In this document: positions 34,200 to 36,949 of the stretch, one piece after another | Position numbering within the stretch: the stretch's first letter is position 1 | Layout of the letters: every line of letters starts with the position of its first letter | Assembly (NCBI GenBank): GCA_044432865.1 | Contig: JAWXUF010000009.1 | Location: 1 to 36,949 of the forward strand | Length of the DNA stretch: 36,949 bases | DNA from: JAWXUE01 sp044432865 | GTDB lineage: Bacteria > Bacillota_I > Bacilli_A > Acholeplasmatales > Anaeroplasmataceae | Direction of reading: 5' to 3' | Position numbers and translations under genes: made by a program | Notes under the pieces: generated by a model | What the model was told of the DNA's origin: nothing | What the model saw: the letters and a program-made list of their open reading frames with translations, nothing else | Database searches by the model: none

Positions 34200-35114
34200 C
34201 TAGTAATGTACTTTCTTGTTACTTATATACATATTTATTGCGGTGAATATTAAAATAATGATTAATAATACTACAGCTCCTGCAGCTGCTAGAGATACAG
34301 AACTTGGTTTCAATTGACTGTAAATGAATGATACTACAGTCGCAAACTTTCCGCTTCCTGCTTCCTCACCAAATATTGCTATTACAGATGTATATTCCTT
34401 AAACGCTCCAATTAATGAAGTTATTAAGATATACGATAACACAGGTGATAATAAAGGAATTGTAATTCTAAAGAATGTTTTAGATTTACTTGCATTATCA
34501 ATTTGTGCTGCTTGATAATATTGTTTATCAATACCTTGTAAACCACTTAAAATAATTAATATTTTAAATGCAAGTCCATTCCAAGTAATATATAGTAATA
34601 AAACTAACATACCATGGAAATATGAACCTGTAATAAAATCAATAGGTGCCATTTGGAATACATTAACAAGTACTGAGTTTATTAGTCCATATGAATATAC
34701 TCCATTTGAAGAAGATAAACTAAATAGTACAGAGAATACCATCCCTACTGCCATAGCATTTGTAATGTATGGAATAAAGAAAATAGTTTGAAACACTTTT
34801 TTAAGTGGTTTGATAGCATTTAATCCTAATGCAATTAGCAATGCAATTGCTGTTGATAAAGGAACTGTTACAAACACTATAATAAAAGTAGTTTTAATTG
34901 ATTCTATAAATGTTGGAAATTTTGAATAATTTAAAATAATTGCAAAATTATTCAAAGAGAATGATCCATAATTAAATGGATTTTGGTAGTTATACCCTGT
35001 TTGAAATGATACAAATATTGTATTGATTAATGGATAGATTGTAAATATAGCCAGTAATATTAATGCTGGCGATAAATATAACCATCCTTTAAACCCTTTA
35101 TTTTTTTCTAACAT
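34200..35114 (-). CDS. Sugar ABC transporter permease, MalF type
   Basis: 304 residues with six predicted membrane segments, starting at about 12-32 (YLSPALILLAIFTIYPLINT, a classic UgpA/MalF beginning). The EAA loop is YYQAAQIDNASKSKTFFRITIPLLSP. It lacks the large periplasmic loop of enterobacterial MalF, as usual in Gram-positives. The ATG shares its A with the TAA of the ATPase gene (TAATG). Partner of the MalG-type protein. Confidence 0.92.
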   Translation of the reverse strand: MLEKNKGFKGWLYLSPALILLAIFTIYPLINTIFVSFQTGYNYQNPFNYGSFSLNNFAIILNYSKFPTFIESIKTTFIIVFVTVPLSTAIALLIALGLNAIKPLKKVFQTIFFIPYITNAMAVGMVFSVLFSLSSSNGVYSYGLINSVLVNVFQMAPIDFITGSYFHGMLVLLLYITWNGLAFKILIILSGLQGIDKQYYQAAQIDNASKSKTFFRITIPLLSPVLSYILITSLIGAFKEYTSVIAIFGEEAGSGKFATVVSFIYSQLKPSSVSLAAAGAVVLLIIILIFTAINMYISNKKVHY

Positions 35115-36505
35115 TATTTCAGCCTCATTCCTGTTTCTTTATTAAATGCATAAACTTTATTAGGTTTGATTTTGAATTTTACGCTTCCTTCTTCTTTAAC
35201 AACTGTATCAGCATCAACAACAACTTTAAAAGTTGAGTTTTCTGAATCTAAGTGTCTACATACAATTGATAAATCTCTACCAATTTTTTCTAAGAAGATT
35301 ACATCAGCGATCATATCTGGTTCTTTTGTTGTTACTTCAAATGCTTCAGGTCTAATACCAACTTCAACATCTTGATCAGGAGCATTACATGTTCCTACTT
35401 CATATGTCCCAACAATAATTTTTTTATCTTTAATTCTTCCATTAAAGAAACTGATTGGTGGAGTTCCTAAGAATTGAGCAACGAATTTATTTGTTGGATC
35501 TTCATATACATCTTGTGGAGGACCCATTTGTTGTAATACACCATCTTTCATAACAACGATTTCATCAGAAATACTCATAGCTTCTTCTTGGTCATGTGTT
35601 ACGAAAATAGTAGTTACACCAGTTTCTCTTTGAATTCTTTTAATTTCTTCACGAGTTTGAATTCTTAAACGAGCATCAAGATTTGATAAAGGCTCATCTA
35701 ATAATAATACTCTTGGTCTTTTAACTAACGCACGCGCAATTGCAACACGTTGTTGTTGACCTCCTGACATTTGTGCAGGTTTACGATCTAATAATTGATC
35801 AATTTGAACTAATGACGCAGCCCATAAAGTTGCTTCTTCACGTTCTTCTTTTGTTAATTTTCTAATTTTCATTACAGGTTTAGAAACAACTTTAGTTTCA
35901 TATTCAGTAACTTGATTTTCTTTTGCAGCAACTGCTTCAGCATATGCTTTTTCTTCTGCATCAATTTTATCAAGTTTAGCTTGTAATGCTTTATTTTTAT
36001 TTTGTGCTGATTTTTTATCTTCTTCAGACATTTCATCAGTAATTTCAATCATTGTACTTGCTGGGCGTTTTGTTACTTTTGGAAGTGGTTTGTCTTCAAC
36101 TTCAATAGCAACTTGCTCTTCAACTTCAATAAATTTTAAAGTTCCATCTTCATTAACTTCTTGTTCTTGAATTTTTAAATTCTCTAAAGGGAACATAATA
36201 TTTTGTCTAACTGTCATATGCGGATATAAAGCATAATTTTGGAATACTAATCCAATACCTCTTTTTTCTGCAGCTAAGTTAGTTACATTGTCTTCACCAA
36301 AATGTATATCACCACCAGTTACATCATGTAACCCAGCAATCATATATAATGTAGTAGATTTACCACATCCGGAAGGTCCTAATAATCCAATTAATTTTCC
36401 TGACGGAATAGTGATACTTAAATCATCTACCGCTCTTACCTCTCTAGTTTCTTTTTTGTGTACTTGCGTAAACACTTTTGTCAAACCAGTTAACTTTACA
36501 TCCAT
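35114..36505 (-). CDS. Sugar ABC transporter ATPase with long charged insert
   Basis: 463 residues, MalK/UgpC/MsmK subfamily. Walker A GPSGCGKST (43-51), Q-loop LVFQNYALYPHMTV (Q89), signature MSGGQQQRVAIARAL (246-260), Walker B VLLLDEP (266-272), H-loop VTHDQEEAMSI, and a C-terminal MOBE/TOBE regulatory domain (VEVGIRPEAF onward). Between FPLENL (about 110) and LVQIDQLLDRKPAQ (about 232) lies an insert of roughly 105 residues, Glu/Lys-rich with a probable coiled coil (EEDKKSAQNKNKALQAKLDK). Standard MalK proteins have about 35 residues between these points and are about 370 long. The insert is in the helical subdomain that touches the permeases. First gene of the operon; AGGAGG ribosome-binding site, promoter at 36556-36584. 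Confidence 0.92.
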   Translation of the reverse strand: MDVKLTGLTKVFTQVHKKETREVRAVDDLSITIPSGKLIGLLGPSGCGKSTTLYMIAGLHDVTGGDIHFGEDNVTNLAAEKRGIGLVFQNYALYPHMTVRQNIMFPLENLKIQEQEVNEDGTLKFIEVEEQVAIEVEDKPLPKVTKRPASTMIEITDEMSEEDKKSAQNKNKALQAKLDKIDAEEKAYAEAVAAKENQVTEYETKVVSKPVMKIRKLTKEEREEATLWAASLVQIDQLLDRKPAQMSGGQQQRVAIARALVKRPRVLLLDEPLSNLDARLRIQTREEIKRIQRETGVTTIFVTHDQEEAMSISDEIVVMKDGVLQQMGPPQDVYEDPTNKFVAQFLGTPPISFFNGRIKDKKIIVGTYEVGTCNAPDQDVEVGIRPEAFEVTTKEPDMIADVIFLEKIGRDLSIVCRHLDSENSTFKVVVDADTVVKEEGSVKFKIKPNKVYAFNKETGMRLK

Positions 36506-36555
36506 TGGAAAAGTCCTCCTAAATATTTATATAATTTAATTTTTATTACAATAAT

Positions 36556-36584
36556 ATTGTAACAATATTTTTATTATATTTCAA
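36556..36584 (-). promoter_or_regulatory. Proximal promoter of the sugar ABC operon
   Basis: Leftward TTGAAA (36584-36579), 17-base spacer, TACAAT (36561-36556) with extended TGT. The -10 lies in an inverted repeat TTACAAT-AAT-ATTGTAA (36547-36563) that could be an operator. About 50 bases before the ATPase start. Confidence 0.7.
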
Positions 36585-36710
36585 CAATTATTATTAATAA
36601 TATACAAGAAATTATACATTATTTTTAATTGCTCAAAATCTACATATATGTTTGATTTCAATGTCATTGTAACAAATATTTTTTTAATTGTATAGTGAAA
36701 TTTAGATGAA

Positions 36711-36755
36711 AAAAGTCGATAACATTATGAAAACGTTATCGACATTTTTTTTATT
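36711..36755. promoter_or_regulatory. cre-like site within a terminator-like hairpin
   Basis: GTCGATAAC (36715-36723) pairs with GTTATCGAC (36735-36743), with A- and T-runs outside. TGAAAACGTTATCG (36728-36741) matches the CcpA operator TGWAANCGNTNWCA at 13 of 14 positions. It lies about 30-40 bases into the transcript of the distal promoter, so it could act as an attenuator, a CcpA roadblock, or both. Confidence 0.5.
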
Positions 36756-36773
36756 TTTTTAGTGGTAATATTA

Positions 36774-36802
36774 ATTATATAACACAAGTTTTTATAAAGC
36801 AA
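36774..36802 (-). promoter_or_regulatory. Distal leftward promoter upstream of the ABC operon
   Basis: Leftward TTGCTT (36802-36797), 17-base spacer, TATAAT (36779-36774). The transcript would meet the hairpin/cre-like site within 60 bases. Confidence 0.6.
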
Positions 36803-36937
36803 TAAAAACTTTAAAAATAATTTTTTAGCCTTGAATGAAAAACTAAATTCCGTTTTTTAAAAATTAATTATAGTTGTGCAATACTAACTTCCGTTATGTT
36901 AAAATAATAATATGTTCTATTATTTATTAGGCTTGTT

Positions 36938-36943
36938 AGGAGG
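36938..36943 (+). promoter_or_regulatory. Ribosome-binding site of a gene starting beyond the right edge
   Basis: AGGAGG six bases from the end of the window, with no start codon yet. With TGTTAAAAT at 36898-36905 it marks a rightward gene whose start is just outside. Confidence 0.65.
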
Positions 36944-36949
36944 AAGCTA

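Larger units (their letters stand above)
36506..36949. other. 444-base regulatory region between the ABC operon and a rightward gene
   Basis: No gene of its own is seen. It holds two leftward promoters (36556-36584 and 36774-36802), a hairpin overlapped by a cre-like site (36711-36755), and ATTGTAACAA at both 36556-36565 and 36666-36675. TTCCGTT occurs twice 41 bases apart (36848 and 36889). A rightward extended -10 TGTTAAAAT (36898-36905) and a ribosome-binding site lie at the right edge. Confidence 0.6.

Noticed and set aside
1..36949. CRISPR arrays, insertion sequences, tRNA or rRNA genes
   Set aside because: No regularly spaced repeats, transposase-like proteins, cloverleaf sequences or rRNA segments were recognised on reading.

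Overview
The window is very AT-rich DNA from a low-GC Bacillota, most likely a lineage of class Bacilli near the Erysipelotrichales/RF39/Acholeplasma-like groups. This rests on base composition, Gram-positive ribosome-binding sites (AGGAGG, GGTGAT), many lipoproteins with MKK/MKR...TGC signals, InlB-type repeats, and gene content typical of Bacilli. The code is the standard bacterial one: TGA is a true stop in tilS, yabP and the gene after lysS, and Trp is TGG. spoIIE, yabP and yabQ indicate a spore-former, or a recent descendant of one. I cannot name the species.

Layout. 1-4.8 kb, leftward: the start of a metallophosphoesterase, a large secreted InlB-repeat protein, and a ClpC-like ATPase whose second AAA module has lost its ATPase motifs. 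4.9-9.0 kb, rightward: HflX, then a TPR protein overlapping an mscS-type channel gene that is cut by one in-frame TAA. 9.0-14.3 kb: dusB, hslO, an M42 aminopeptidase, a PH-domain protein, a BaiN/YhiN-like flavoprotein and maf. 14.4-20.7 kb, rightward: spoIIE, then tilS-hpt-ftsH-rqcP. 20.7-24.9 kb, leftward: five related small lipoproteins and one nitroreductase; one lipoprotein sits behind what looks like a yybP-ykoY (Mn2+) riboswitch with its own consensus promoter and terminator. 25.0-29.4 kb, rightward: yabP-yabQ, an orphan radical SAM/SPASM protein, then lysS with an unknown acidic protein and a GNAT acetyltransferase. 29.4-31.7 kb, leftward: a trypsin-like protease lipoprotein and two unknown membrane proteins. 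31.8-36.5 kb, leftward: a complete CUT1-type sugar ABC operon (ATPase, two permeases, binding lipoprotein) whose ATPase carries a charged insert of about 105 residues. The last 440 bases are the regulatory region of that operon and of a rightward gene that starts just outside the window.

Many of the housekeeping and sporulation genes (spoIIE, tilS, hpt, ftsH, hslO, rqcP/yabO, yabP, yabQ, dus, lysS, a clpC relative) come from one conserved neighbourhood near the Bacillus subtilis origin. Here the block is reshuffled, and the lipoprotein cluster lies exactly between rqcP (yabO) and yabP, which are adjacent in B. subtilis.

The most interesting items are the riboswitch-controlled lipoprotein within the paralogue array, the degenerate ClpC-like protein that keeps a ClpP-docking-like VGF, the nonsense-split mscS, the ABC ATPase insert, and the 80-base nested hairpin between mscS and dusB.
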